Notes: generated by a model from the letters alone, not told the origin. A stretch of DNA of 35,009 bases from Bremia lactucae (GCF_004359215.1 NC_090625.1:775931-810939), one strand, 5' to 3'. Shown: positions 1 through 10,307, counted from the first letter of the stretch. Program-made: numbers and translations.

Positions 1-1010
1 TCATTAAAAAGGACGAACATTGTTTTTATTGTTGTAAAATTGAATTTACCTTTGAAAATCCGTTATTTGGTTCTTTCTAAGAAATTCACATGCAAGCCTT
101 TGAATCATATGCTAAATCATGTGTGTGCGACACAGACACTATGTCCTTGCCAAAATCATATTTATTATTCCACGCAGATGAAAACATACGCTAAAGACTG
201 ATCGTGTATTTCCAGCTTAGCGGTTGGCTGGGACATTGCTTTTTTTGTGCACACTCGTCATCGTCCTCTTCTACAGAGATCAAATGGAAAGAATTGCGCG
301 AGTGTAATACAACAGAGCTCAAGCGATAGGCATTGCGCCTCCGGCGACCGATCAAGCGATTTAGACACTCGTGAGCCTCGACGCGAATAAAAAAATAAAT
401 TTCGGCGTTGCGTAGTGATCATTCCAGCCGAATATTGAGCAGCGCCGTTTCTTGCAATACTTTCCTGCAAAAACACTGATAGCCCAACTTTATAGCCGAC
501 AAGATGGCTTGACGTGCGGAGTTCACAAGTTATTTATATATTGTAGCCATTTAATTTTGTTGCATGAGTAGGTTATCCTTGCGCAACAAGCCCGTGATCA
601 AGTGAAAGATATAAAACGTGCAATGGATATTCAGCTCTCCCTCTGATAAATTATCTTCTTCAAAATTCGTAACCCTCTATAACGTAAAGGATTTGACGTC
701 CTCTGCGGTCGCTCAATGGAGGCTACTTAAGAGCTTCCTGTAATGCAATAATAGTAAGCCTTTGATAACGGATAGTAAAGGTAAATACGGTATCAGAGGG
801 AATACAGATCTACGCGCATTGCTCGACACATTTTCTGTCGTAAAGCTGATCCGGAAGCAGACTCTACTCTCTTGCATTCACTATTGCAAATCGTCGGCCA
901 GGATAGAAAGACGTCCAATTCCCATAGCTTTAGCATTTTGAATTAGAAATGGATTCCCATGAACCTGGCTCTCGAAATCTATCGATCGCAGTAGAAGACT
1001 TCCTGCTTAA
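1..1010. other. Intergenic DNA upstream of the effector gene
   Basis: AT-rich sequence in which I recognise no gene, tRNA or repeat family. The longest open stretch, on the minus strand near 258-476, shows no domain, signal peptide or codon bias and is most likely chance. Confidence 0.6.
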
Positions 1011-1027
1011 GCTCATTCGGCCATTTT
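1011..1027 (+). promoter_or_regulatory. Oomycete-type core promoter (Inr + flanking promoter region)
   Basis: The sequence GCTCATTCGGCCATTTT closely matches the known oomycete 16-nt core promoter, GCTCATTYYNCAWTTT. GCTCATT and CATTTT are both exact, with four bases between them instead of three. It ends 27 bp before the ATG of the effector gene, which fits the short 5' leaders of oomycete genes. This supports both the start at 1055 and the taxonomic placement. Confidence 0.7.
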
Positions 1028-1054
1028 GTTTCCATACCTTAAGCGTATTAACGA

Positions 1055-2896
1055 ATGGTATTCTCAGCGTTTTTTCTCCTCGCTGCTCTTGCCCTTGGTG
1101 ATGTAGGTGCTACATCGATATCGGATGCGCTCCAGACCTTTCCATACAGTGGCACGAGTGTTGTCTCAAGACGACTGGATGGAACTTTCGCCGCTGTGAA
1201 AGACCTTGTTGCTACAGCGGTCGAAGGCAATAAATTGATGGAGATATTCGGAAAAGAAAAAAAGGTTGTCGGAGACACCCCATCCGAATTCTACGAAATG
1301 GCCGATTACGCCCCGCACCAAAACGCTTTTAAAACGCTTTATAGTCACCTGGAACATCTTACAGATCATGATAACGCGGCAACGGATCATGCTGTTCTTT
1401 TGCTAATGGAAAAAGAATATGGGATGCCAGCAGTATCAAGGTATGTTTCCAAGGCCTTGACTGCAAATCCCAATTCCAATGAAGTGAAACGTTTCGACAG
1501 CGCAATGTTCAATCGTTGGAAGAAGGAGGACTTTAGTCTTCGAATGGTTGTTGAGGAGATGACTCCAAAGGATTTTAAAGTTACCAAGGAAAGTCTGGAA
1601 GACTTTCCAAGAGCAATGCTCGTACGGTATGCCTCTCGAGAAGGTGCTTCGGAGGCAGATGCCGAAATTCTGGCTTCTGCGGCGCTAATGGAGCATTTCA
1701 AGGATAAAGTCGACACAAAAGACACGCTGAATGCTGTGCTGCCCAATTTAAAAGCAATTCAAGGGTTGTCACCCTCCGATCTTGCTGCTGTTTTTCGTGT
1801 AAAAATGGATGCCACTGCCACGCTATTTAATCAACCAAATGGTTTCGCATTCCTACTATTCGATCGGCTTCGAGCCAATCAAGACCCATTCAAGACGTTT
1901 CACCGCGTCCAGTCTCTCTATGGAAAAGATGGCGAACTCAAAGCGTTTGCCACGAAGTTTTGGCCATCGACCAAAGATGTTGATTTCGTGTCGAAGATGG
2001 ATCAATTCGTAAAGGATGTACTTCCGACTACCTATGCTGGCAAGATTCGCAACTTCTTCCGCCGTATGTGGTTCAAGCTGAGTTCTATATTCAAGGAAAC
2101 GTCAACTTCTGCAGGTAGGTCGAATCATGAAAGCCCTAGGAGCGAAATTCACGCCGACTCTGCTAATGATCTGCGAGACGTTCCCAAGAAAGTCGGTATC
2201 GACATTGACGATCCCAAGTCGTTCGACTCGATCAATGCGAGAATGGAGTTATACTTACAGCGGTTAGCGGCCTTTAACGATAACGTTAAAAAATCCGCCA
2301 AAACATTGGAAGTTTCCCGAACAACTTTCAGCAATGCCAAAAATGATCTCGAAATCAATAAGGATCCGATAGAGCAAGCCTTGATCCGAATGTTTGACCC
2401 TACCAAGACCGTACTTCCTGAGGATGCTTCCACGATTGAAAAACTGATTGCGTACGACAAAGCCTCCAGTCACTATGAAAGTGATTTCGAAAGACACGAT
2501 AAACTTACTTTTGAACGAATAAACGTTTTTGAAGGTTTCACCGCGCTTTCTATTGACATTCAAGAAAAATTGAAAACTATTCCCAAAGTTGACGAGGCGC
2601 CGGATGCCGATCCCAGCTTTGCCAAGCGTCAGGACCCGTCCAAGTTCATCATGAATGCACTTGATCATTTTCAATCTGATTTCAACCGTGTTAAGAAAGA
2701 CTATGCAAAGTTTCAAAGTGACAGGTTGGAATTCGTGACCAACAAAGAGAAGTCGCTTACACCCAGGATGACCACATATTTAATTAAAAGGAACACGGGA
2801 GATCTGAACATGTCAACGTCGAAAGTACTGGAGAAGGGACAAGAAGGGATGACGCCGGTCCCGGGTTTTCTGAGAATTACAGAAGGTAAAGAATGA
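1055..2896 (+). CDS. Secreted RxLR-like effector candidate, 613 aa
   Basis: Intact 613-codon frame with no introns evident. Residues 1-19 form a signal peptide (Met, then the hydrophobic run FFLLAALALG, small residues before about position 20), so the product should be secreted. Residues 38-42 read SRRLD, in the place and form of a degenerate RxLR host-targeting motif, but no EER/DEER follows. The rest is predicted largely helical and soluble. Residues 148-190 (a Trp at 155 inside FNRWKK, then a Tyr at 191) recall the W and Y positions of WY folds of oomycete effectors, but the match is weak. The region around 343-385 is polar and Ser/Asp-rich, separating two helical halves. At 613 residues it is long for a single-domain RxLR protein. 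The ATG lies just after a good core promoter and a poly(A) signal follows the stop. Function and host target are unknown. A non-effector secreted protein is the main alternative. Confidence 0.8.
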   Translation: MVFSAFFLLAALALGDVGATSISDALQTFPYSGTSVVSRRLDGTFAAVKDLVATAVEGNKLMEIFGKEKKVVGDTPSEFYEMADYAPHQNAFKTLYSHLEHLTDHDNAATDHAVLLLMEKEYGMPAVSRYVSKALTANPNSNEVKRFDSAMFNRWKKEDFSLRMVVEEMTPKDFKVTKESLEDFPRAMLVRYASREGASEADAEILASAALMEHFKDKVDTKDTLNAVLPNLKAIQGLSPSDLAAVFRVKMDATATLFNQPNGFAFLLFDRLRANQDPFKTFHRVQSLYGKDGELKAFATKFWPSTKDVDFVSKMDQFVKDVLPTTYAGKIRNFFRRMWFKLSSIFKETSTSAGRSNHESPRSEIHADSANDLRDVPKKVGIDIDDPKSFDSINARMELYLQRLAAFNDNVKKSAKTLEVSRTTFSNAKNDLEINKDPIEQALIRMFDPTKTVLPEDASTIEKLIAYDKASSHYESDFERHDKLTFERINVFEGFTALSIDIQEKLKTIPKVDEAPDADPSFAKRQDPSKFIMNALDHFQSDFNRVKKDYAKFQSDRLEFVTNKEKSLTPRMTTYLIKRNTGDLNMSTSKVLEKGQEGMTPVPGFLRITEGKE

Positions 2897-2924
2897 TTGA
2901 ACGGCTTTGTTGGCGCAGCTGACG

Positions 2925-2930
2925 AATAAA
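2925..2930 (+). terminator. Polyadenylation signal AATAAA
   Basis: An exact AATAAA lies 29 nt after the TGA of the effector gene, the expected place for a short 3' UTR. Confidence 0.5.
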
Positions 2931-4370
2931 AGACAAGGTCGGCCAACTACCACAGTGTCGAACTTGCGCTGTCATCTATTTGCTTGTAACTAATTAAATA
3001 GGAACCACGCTATTTGGCAAAAAAAACACATCGTGACTGTATTGCTTGCAACTTTGAGTGATATTTGCTCGTGACCTCACACATATTGTCCTTGGGCATA
3101 TTTTGTGAGCTAATAATGCGATTTCGTCAATCCTTGGGCCTTCGACGACCGATCAAGCAATGCTTGTTTGGGAACACCACATGTGACATCGATTCTCGTC
3201 CAGCCTTTTCAATCTCCAATTACGTCGATTTATCTGCAGCGCGAAAGCGACAACCAATGAATGAGTACGCATTGTTCTGAGCGATTAATTCTTGCACGCG
3301 CCACATCTATCAGTAATAGCGCAACATACGCGTGGAGGTTTTCGTTCAGCAGAAAATGACGAATGTAGGTGTCATCGAAGTATAATATTAAATTATTTAT
3401 TCGAAATGTACAATATTTTTAATAAAGTAAATAAAGTAAAAGTTAAAAATTAAAATTAAAAACATCGTAATTTGCTTCAAAAATGATCCTAAATTTTCAC
3501 TTGCACAGTTTTGAAGGTGCTGGAAAAATTCGCGATAGTAGAGCCGAAGGACAAAGTCAACGGATGTGACAATAGAAGGCGCCCGCGTCGAATTTCAACA
3601 ACAAAACGTTCGCGCGCTCACACTGATTGTGGGACTCTAATATGCAAGAGGCATTTAGAAAAGGGCCAGTCACCAAGCCTTTGCAAATAAGTCATTACAG
3701 AATGTTCATATAAATTCCGAGATCAAACCCACCGAAAAAACTGCCAATGGACCTGCTCTAGGTGACGATACTGATTCGTTTACCAAAGGTGTCGTGGAAA
3801 TGCCGAAAACAGCCTCTATTTAGCCCTTCACGTCACCCTCCCCAACCTTGCAGGTGACTTAATAAAAGTAAAAGAACTCGTCTTTAACATATTTGAAGGA
3901 TAAATGCACCTAACCTCGGTGATTCAATTTAAGAAAAAAAATGTTCGAGTCAAACTAAAGTCGCTTAAAAATATTCTAATAGGCCACTTAGTCCGCTTTT
4001 ACAATTACCAGCTATGACGTGCAACACTCTGAATACCAGCAATGAGGAACAGACCATTTTTATAATAGTATTTAGTCACTTTGAATGGGCATTTATTCAT
4101 CCAAATAAACTAAAAAGGTTGAAACGTCTTCGGATGGGATAATGAGCATCGTTACGGGAGCAAGCGCCATATTGGCAACTTTGGTAACCCAGTAAGGCTA
4201 GTTGGAATGCCACATGTACTTCAAGGTTACATTCACAATAAAAAAGAAAACGGATGTATTAGTTTTCATTCTTAAATACATGTAAATCCTCCTCTAATTC
4301 GCCATAATGACAAAGTCCACTGAAAGTCAATGAGTAATCAACGTGAATGACAATTAAAATTATGAAAGTG
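2931..4370. other. Intergenic AT-rich DNA between effector gene and first retroelement
   Basis: No gene recognised on either strand. It contains a very AT-rich, low-complexity run around 3385-3475 made of repeated TAAAGTAAA/TTAAAATTAAA-like words. It ends where homology to the LTR of element A begins at about 4371. Confidence 0.5.
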
Positions 4371-4717
4371 GATAGCGCCATCCGTTACGCGAGGTATCTA
4401 GAAAGATACGCTCGCAATACATATAAGTGTTATCTACAGAGATTAAATTTTGATTGGTATAAATAGGTATTTATATTTCATACGATTAAATATTAATCAG
4501 TCTAAAAACTGCTTCTGACTTAGTATGCGCACGAGGAGCCGGATTACCGCTCCCGTGACGACACTTTAGTAAAGTACTTAGTGCGTTGGGTAAGGTCGCT
4601 AACGCGCCCACCACAACTACTCACTGCACGCAAGCGAAGACAATCTAACCGTCTCCTCGCTGTGCTAGGATGTGTGTTCAAGTAGAGCGTGACCGCATTA
4701 AGACGTGCCCGCCTACA
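4371..4717 (+). repeat. 5'-truncated LTR of element A
   Basis: About 347 bp matching the 3' two thirds of the LTR at 19981-20523, ending in the canonical ...CCTACA. Homology starts abruptly at about 4371, so roughly the first 200 bp (TGTAAC end and the first hairpins) are lost. A TATA-like TATAAATA and the last U3 hairpin (4389-4415) remain. Confidence 0.75.
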
Positions 4718-4719
4718 CT

Positions 4720-4731
4720 TGGTAGCACCTG
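4720..4731 (+). promoter_or_regulatory. Retroelement primer-binding site (TGGTAGCACCTG)
   Basis: The sequence begins with TGG two bases after the LTR end, as expected for annealing to the CCA end of a tRNA. The first eight bases fit initiator-Met tRNA 3' ends of some eukaryotes, but later bases diverge, so the primer tRNA is not settled. The related elements read TGGTAGCACTTG (20526) and TGGTAGCACTAG (minus, near 12693). Confidence 0.5.
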
Positions 4732-4773
4732 TAATTTTTCCCACGACCCGCATCTCTGGGTGTATACGTGAGG

Positions 4774-5907
4774 ATGAGCCTCAATATTGATTGGGCTCAT
4801 TTCCCCTACCTCTCCGAACATCATCGGGAGGTGACAGGGCTTCTGGCGCAGGGACTTGGTGAACAAGCCCCGGTCAGGCTCCTGGGTAGTCCTCCCGAGC
4901 AACATGTTGCTCAGTTGGAGCAGTTTGAGGTATTCGTGCTCGGACAGGGGAGGGTCGCGTCCGAGGCATAGAGCCATGCTGTGCCGGAGTCCGTCACTCA
5001 GACTTAGGATGAGCTGAGGCATGAGCAGCCTCGGAGCAAGGCTCCCAATAGGACTACTGAGATGCTCTCTTCATGGCCGCATCAGCCGAGGCCAATTCGG
5101 ATAAACCCGCCCAAGTTCGATGGAACTGCAGCGCACACGATTGTCCACTTGCTGTTAGCCGTGGATCAATGCGGTTTGGCGCAGCTTATCGAGGACGACA
5201 GCCGGATGGTGTCGTACGCCATGCCGCACCAGCGCAGCAAGGCCTCGGAGTGGGCTTACTCGGCGCTTATGGCGGACTTAAGGCGTTCCCTGCATGGACG
5301 ATATTAACACTAAGATCGCGCCATGTACCAGCCGCCGAAGAACGAAGTGTTGCTTCAGGCGCGCTTCTTTGGAGCGCGACAGGGAAGAGATCTCTGCAAG
5401 ATTATGTGCAAGCGATGCGCTCGCTCTCGGCGTCGATTACCGTAGGTACGATTCCGGAGCACATTAAGGTGCCCACCTTTATGAACGGACTACGGCTTGG
5501 CTCATCGCGACAGGCCCTATTCAGAAAAGTGCCGTCGACAACGGAAGAGACAATCCAAATTGCCTTATTGAGGATCAATCCTACAACAGTGCCTCGGACA
5601 GCTTGGCATAGCCGTCGCCCGAGTGGTCAGTTGCCACTCCCATGAAGTTAGGCAATGCAGACGTTGTCTGCTATAGATGCGGCAAGCGCGGCCATATGAT
5701 GGCTTGCTGCTATGCCAGGGTCCTGCTGGGGCAAAGATGCCCAGCATGAGGACTCCCTTCCCAAAGGGCGATGGCAAGAACCAGCGTGCGAGACGCATGA
5801 GTTCTGCATCGACCACTAAGAAGTGTTGGAGCGCAGTAGGGGCGGTATACTCTACTGACGCGGAAGCTACCCAAAGTTTAGAGTTGTCGACCAAATGGGT
5901 AGCATAG
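4774..5907 (+). pseudogene. Gag remnant of element A (CCHC zinc knuckle)
   Basis: Starts at an ATG with MSLNID. Capsid-like segments such as KFDGTAAHTIVH and PTFMNGLRLG align with the other gag copies in this window. A zinc knuckle C-Y-R-C-G-K-R-G-H-M-M-A-C-C (CX2CX4HX4C) is readable at about 5668-5711. Gag would coat and package the element RNA. Several frameshifts break the frame (for example near 4965, 5180 and 5305), so no functional protein is possible. Confidence 0.8.
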
Positions 5908-6265
5908 TCCCTGAGGTCTCGAAATTTCGGACCTCAACCCTGCTGGTCTATAGCGCTCAAGTACGAGGCTATGACCAGGTGATGACTCTCCTAGTGGATT
6001 CGGGTGCATCACAAATTTTTGTAAACTCGCGGCTCTAAGAGAGAGACCGGCGATGTTTGAGTCGCTTTGCCAGGATGCCAAGCGAGAAGAGACGACCGTT
6101 CGTTTAGCGAACGGCGCGCTCGTTATGTCCGAGGGAGTTCAGGTAGAACTCGCCTTCAGCTTTAGTGATTTCTCTTGTAAAGAGAAGTTCACAATGCTAG
6201 GTATGGAGAGTCCGTATGACCCCATCTTAGGCATGCCGTGGTGCCAAAACACCAACCATGGATAG
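5908..6265 (+). pseudogene. Retropepsin remnant of element A
   Basis: The aspartic protease motif V-D-S-G-A-S is intact at 5994-6011, and the gypsy-type C-terminal motif ILGMPW is readable near 6227. A stop follows the active site (TAA after GSRL-like residues, about 6036) and another ends the frame at 6263. In a live element this domain cleaves Gag-Pol. Confidence 0.75.
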
Positions 6266-7750
6266 AGTAGCGTACACGGACAGTTGCGAACTCTACACAG
6301 GACACCGGAGAGGATGTGCTCCTTCCAGAGGCGTATGCAACTGATGTCAAGTCGAACACAGTTGAGGGTGCGTTGACGGAATGTCAAACACAACCAATTC
6401 CTACCCAGCTCGAGGAGACTGGGGTAGTGAAAAGGACGATGACAAGAAGTCATGCGTCAGAATGTCCTGCACAGAGCCAAAATCTTGTGGCAGAAGACGG
6501 CGAGCTGACAGGAAGTCAAGCGTCGCATAAGCCGGTACAGTGCCTAGAGCCCGGTGCGGTTGGAAGGGGTGCGTTAGCCAGGAGAGCAACGACACCCGCT
6601 TCCCTGTCAAAGTTCGTGGTGACCCGAAAAAAGAGTAAACGGCAGATTAGGACGATTAAAGGCACGTCTCAACGAATGACCTTTGGATCAGATCAGATCA
6701 TATTAAAGAGGACGGGCCTTCGAACGAGGTGTTCGAGGTCGTCAAAGACGAAATTGCGGAGGCATCCTCAGTTGAGGTGCTCCGGCAACTCTTTAAATCT
6801 GCCGAGGAGATAGTAAATCTCCCGGAGATATCGTGGGATCTGTCCTTGCCGAATTAAAGGAAGGAAAATCCACGAAATATATAGTCACACCAGTTCCGGA
6901 AGAGAACTTGGTGGACTGTTGCTCGCCGTCCACAATGGACGAGAGCGTCCTAGAAACGGACAAAAATAACGGCTCGCTGCTCAAGGCTGAGATGCCTCGA
7001 GAGACAGTTCGTTCTTTGAGGTTTTGTGGAAACATCGCGATGTGTTCCCAGATGAAGTGCCGAGCAGCCTACCAGCAGATAGGCACGAAATTGACCTCGA
7101 ACCTGACACCAAGTATTGTGTGACCAGGCAGTGCCCGCTGCCGAAAGAACAAGTCGATTGTATCGATGAGTTCTTCGACATTCGACAAACGAGCCAAGGC
7201 GCTACATGTACGTCAGAGCAACTCGCCTCGCTGCAGCCCGACTTTTTGTGTGCGTAAAGCCACAGGTGGATGGAGCATGGTTCATGCTTTCAATAAGCTG
7301 AACACGGAGACCATATCGGCGCAAACGCCAATCCCGCAAAAAGATGTTTTGATGAGCTCCATGAGAAAGTCAACTATCTTTTCCGCGTTAAATTGAAAGG
7401 ATGGCTACTCATGAGAGAGTCCGATGTAGCCAAAATAGCTGTAAGCACCCGCAGCGGTATGCTTTGGGATTGGCTTGTGATGCCCCAAGGTTTGAACAAA
7501 ACGCGCCAGCGACATTCAACCGAGTGATGGCTCACGTGATGCGTCAGCACCGTGCCTATACGCTCCTTTAATTTGACGATGTATTCGTGCATAGTAGGAC
7601 CGAGGATGGGCTGAGCGCAATCGAGTTGCACAAGCATCATTGTGATGCTGTGTTGCAGACGTTGAAGGACGCCCAATTAAACGTCAACTTGCAAAAGTGC
7701 GTCATTATAGGGGTTTCTGAGGTACCTGTGCTAGGTTGCATCGTAAGTAC
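6266..7750 (+). pseudogene. Pol linker and reverse transcriptase remnant of element A
   Basis: After a poorly conserved linker, RT motifs appear in order: FPDEVPSSLPADR (about 7045), GGWSMVHAFNKLN (about 7266), KSTIFSALN (about 7367), MLWDWLVMPQGLN (about 7459) and FDDVFVHS (7572-7595, the catalytic YxDD box with the Tyr replaced by a stop/frameshift). Compared with the second copy, a 9-bp in-frame deletion is seen after 7080 (a GIG-type tripeptide lost). Multiple frameshifts make it non-functional. Confidence 0.8.
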
Positions 7751-8149
7751 ACAACTATTAAGTACTGCTACCGTACCTGAAAATGCAATTTCTGTACTAA
7801 TTGGAGGTACTACGAAGTTGTTGCCGCATTTCATTGGGCCCTTTACGGTGGTAGAAGCGGTTGGAGACCTAAATTGCAGGCTCATCCTTCCCCCGTATAT
7901 AATACGCACTTCGTATTTTACGGGGTCGTCTGAAAGGTATGATGACCCAAATGAGGTCACATATCCCCATCCGTCTAAGGAAACAGATGGTGACGCCGAC
8001 GGTGAGTCGAGCGTCGTTATGGTGAGGGGGGCGGTGAAGATGAATAACTTTCAGCCGATCGACTCCTCCCACCACGAACAGGAGGGACATCACGCGAGTA
8101 ACGCGAATCCCTCAGCATTATCTTCTCCAGAAGGTCCAAGCAAGTCTTA
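7751..8149 (+). pseudogene. Integrase C-terminal tail of element A, joined to RT by a deletion
   Basis: The frame that carries the RT thumb (LNVNLQKC near 7680) continues without a break into LLPHFIGPFTVVEAVGDLN (about 7818-7875) and PNEVTYPHP, which belong to the C-terminal domain of gypsy integrases. The whole RNase H and IN zinc/catalytic core are absent. The tail runs to a TAG at about 8148. Confidence 0.75.
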
Positions 8150-8420
8150 GGCGTTCATAACGCTGACGATCCTTCGCTCGGACATCATAAAGATCCGAGG
8201 TCAATCGCGAGACTTGACCCTTGAGATCCGCAATATGTCGTTCAGCAGCGCTTAACGACTGCGACTGAACGGACAAAGGTAAGGCAGCTGCAAGTAGGTG
8301 TACGACATCGGCACTCCTATCGGGCGCCACCTGCACTGATGGATGCGGGTGGGAATTAACGCTTCCTTGTTGGAACGTTGCTTGCCGACCGCTCCGAGAG
8401 CAAAGGTCTTAGATCCTTGT
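8118..8420 (-). CDS. Antisense coiled-coil ORF at the 3' end of element A (partial)
   Basis: Open from about 8420 down to 8118 on the minus strand, reading SLSAAERHIADLKGQVSR, then LTSDLYDVRAKDRQRYERL. It has leucine/isoleucine heptads and a high charge, typical of a coiled coil. The frame then shifts; in the sister copy (23833-24240) it continues in another frame with KTCLDLLEKI and a Ser/Pro-rich end. It converges on, and overlaps, the end of pol. A similar antisense coil follows the pol of element C (30361-30702). It could be an accessory retroelement gene or the remnant of a captured gene. Function unknown. Confidence 0.45.
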
Positions 8421-8655
8421 CCAATAAAAAGTATATTCGAGGAGTTTCGACTCTTGGGAACCTATCCGTAACCTACGTATTGATGTGCCCGGCTTGGCGA
8501 CTGCCTATGAAAATGATAGAAACAGCGGAGGACGTGGATCCGAAGCTGCGACGGCGAGGCGGATCGTAAGAAAACGGTCAGGTCATTACGTGCGGAGAGC
8601 CCTACTGATCCGGCAACGTCAAAAGAATTTGCAGGTCTTTTGACCAAAGCTGCTT

Positions 8656-9030
8656 TTGACACCCAAACATCGTGTGTTCCTGCCCCAGGGGATTAGGTTA
8701 ACCTCATCACCTATAAAAGCATCAAATAAGTTGCCACTTAAGTCTCTAGTCGATTGTAAGGCGTCGAATAACTTTAGTAGACGCCAATTTCTAGAAGATC
8801 GCAGGGTCAAACTTATTGAGCGCGGAATCCCTTTAACGAGGATGACAGTGCGCCTAGCAACAGGCGCATCTGTAACGGCTGAGAACGTGTAGTTGGTATC
8901 TAATACACGTTAAAGGGTAAACAGGGTAAACAGTACGATGAAAATTTCATCGTACTAGACTTGGATGACAAATCTGATGTCATCCTTGGATTACCATGGC
9001 TCAGAAATTACGAGCCATGTATAAATGGGC
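8656..9030 (+). pseudogene. Retropepsin remnant of fragment B
   Basis: The frame shows SLVDCKASNNFSRRQFLEDR, where the catalytic D-[ST]-G triplet has become D-C-K, then MTVRLATGASVT. After a stop near 8890, FIVLDLDDKSDVILGLPWLR is readable at about 8947-9006. The domain order and ILGLPW end are typical of oomycete gypsy proteases. The Gly-to-Lys change at the active site and the internal stop make it inactive. Confidence 0.75.
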
Positions 9031-9883
9031 AGCATCAAGCCGTGCCGTTGCCTGTCTCTTGTTAATCAGATGGCCAAGTGATAAACGTCTTGGAGCGTCC
9101 CCAAGCGTGTGGATGTCCTACGAGTGCGTGCGATGGTCGCACTTGTCGTTCGGTCGTTAGCATGACTACACAAGACCTCAGTGTGAATACCCAACACATT
9201 GTGAAGCTAGCTGTGCACAAGCACCGGCAGCGTCGAAGTTCAACCCCTCGAATAAAAGTTAAGTGATACGAAACAAGGATGCCTGCTTGAAAACCAACAT
9301 CCAAGAAAAATAAAAATGCCCGCCTATAAGTGACATTGCGAAAAGTCCTCGATCGACTGGAGAGTCGAACATAAAAGAACGTGCTAAGGTAGCGCAACCA
9401 TAGCTAGAGGCTATTGGGAAGTATAGTCCCCAAAAAATTCTGTGGGATTAAGTCCCCGGAAACCTGTGGTCAAAGGTTCCCAGGTATCCTTGGAAATATG
9501 TTCCGAAGAAGAAACTGAGCCTATCATTGTCTTAGTAAACAATGGATCAAGTGTGTCAAGTGTGGGTGCTTATTCACTTAATATATTAGCGCCTTCGAAG
9601 TTGAATTCGGAGATAACTCAATTGCCAACGCTAGAACCGAAACGGTTCTTGCGTGACCTGCTTATTGGCAAAGTCACGCAGATCTACGTACTTGTCACAG
9701 ATGACAACTACGTGGCCGACTTTTGGTCTGCGTCGGCAAAAAATAGTAATTCTTAGAACGAACGGTTTCTCAGCAGCTCATCGATGGACGAAAGTGTCCT
9801 CTGTGAGAAGACTCGGATGGAACATTTTACGTCCCAATCCTGGGAGTCTTTGAGGTACGTCAAAGAGTACTATCCTTTCGTCA

Positions 9884-10206
9884 ATGGATCTAATGGATAA
9901 ATTCTATCAGATACTTATGCGTGGGCAAGATATTTTGTTTACAGCAGTAAGCACCCCAAGCGGTATGCTCTTGGAGTGGCTACTCATGCCACAGGGACTT
10001 AGTGATGCCCCTGCGATATTAAACAAATGTGTAACCAATCTGTTGAGATCGGTGCGGGATTATGCACCGAGCTATTTTAATGACGTATTCGTTCATAAAA
10101 GACCATGGACGGGAAGTCGGATGTTGAAGTACATCGTACCCACAAACGAAAAATCTTTCGGAAAGTCGGATGTTGAAGTACATCGTACGCACATACGAGA
10201 AATTGA
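9884..10206 (+). pseudogene. Reverse transcriptase remnant of fragment B
   Basis: Contains KFYQILMRGQDILFTAVSTP, SGMLLEWLLMPQGLSDAPA and SYFNDVFVHK. The last is the catalytic Y-x-D-D box with the first Asp changed to Asn. A 49-bp tandem duplication follows (a SDVEVHRTH-coding unit beginning near 10114 and again near 10163). The frame reads on into the antisense of the tRNA gene, so the C-terminal residues are not RT. Confidence 0.8.
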
Positions 10207-10210
10207 CCGA

Positions 10211-10282
10211 TGCGCCGTCGGGGAATCGAACCCCGACCTCATCCTTGGAAGGGATGAATCCTAACCATTAGACCAACGGTGC
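10211..10282 (-). tRNA. tRNA-Gly (anticodon UCC), copy 1
   Basis: The 72-nt minus-strand sequence folds as a cloverleaf. The acceptor GCACCGT pairs with ACGGCGC, with one A-C mismatch at the third pair. The anticodon stem is CATCC/GGATG with loop CTTCCAA (anticodon TCC). The T arm is CGGGG-TTCGATT-CCCCG. The internal B box GGTTCGATTCC and an A-box-like TGGTCTAATGG are present. No run of four T lies just after the 3' end; the first T5 is about 55 nt away. It sits exactly between the truncated ends of gypsy fragment B and gypsy element D. The mismatch and weak terminator leave a pseudogene possible. Confidence 0.85.
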
Positions 10283-10307
10283 CCATAGAAGACAGTGTGA
10301 AAACGAT

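Larger units (their letters stand above)
4371..8440 (+). mobile_element. Ty3/gypsy element A, degenerate and internally deleted
   Basis: The order is truncated LTR, primer-binding site, gag with CCHC knuckle, retropepsin, RT and the integrase C-terminal tail, which is Ty3/gypsy order. RNase H and the integrase core are missing between about 7750 and 7815, so RT runs almost directly into the C-terminal IN segment. Frames are broken by many indels and stops. No 3' LTR is present. The right end fuses to element B near 8440. A sister copy lies at 19981-24256 with the same deletion and the same fusion. Confidence 0.85.
8441..10206 (+). mobile_element. Ty3/gypsy fragment B (protease and RT)
   Basis: A second gypsy lineage fused to the end of element A. 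It retains a retropepsin (8730-9030), a degenerate linker (9040-9880) and an RT segment (9884-10206). It has no LTR on either side and ends at position 10206, five bases before the tRNA gene. I noticed no difference from its copy at 24257-26022. Confidence 0.75.

Noticed and set aside
258..476. 72-codon minus-strand frame upstream of the effector
   Set aside because: No supporting motif or promoter; composition typical of chance frames.
2264..2716. 150-codon minus-strand frame inside the effector gene
   Set aside because: Shadow of the 613-codon plus-strand gene; no signal, domain or promoter of its own.
4544..4753. Minus-strand frame in the LTR of A
   Set aside because: Lies wholly inside a non-coding LTR and PBS.
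7587..8150. 187-codon frame as a novel intact gene
   Set aside because: It is the RT thumb fused to the integrase tail by a deletion, repeated at 23404-23841.
10211..10282. tRNA-Gly as primer for the neighbouring LTR elements
   Set aside because: Their binding sites begin TGGTAGCAC or TGGTAGTAC, while the complement of this tRNA 3' end would begin TGGTGCGCC.
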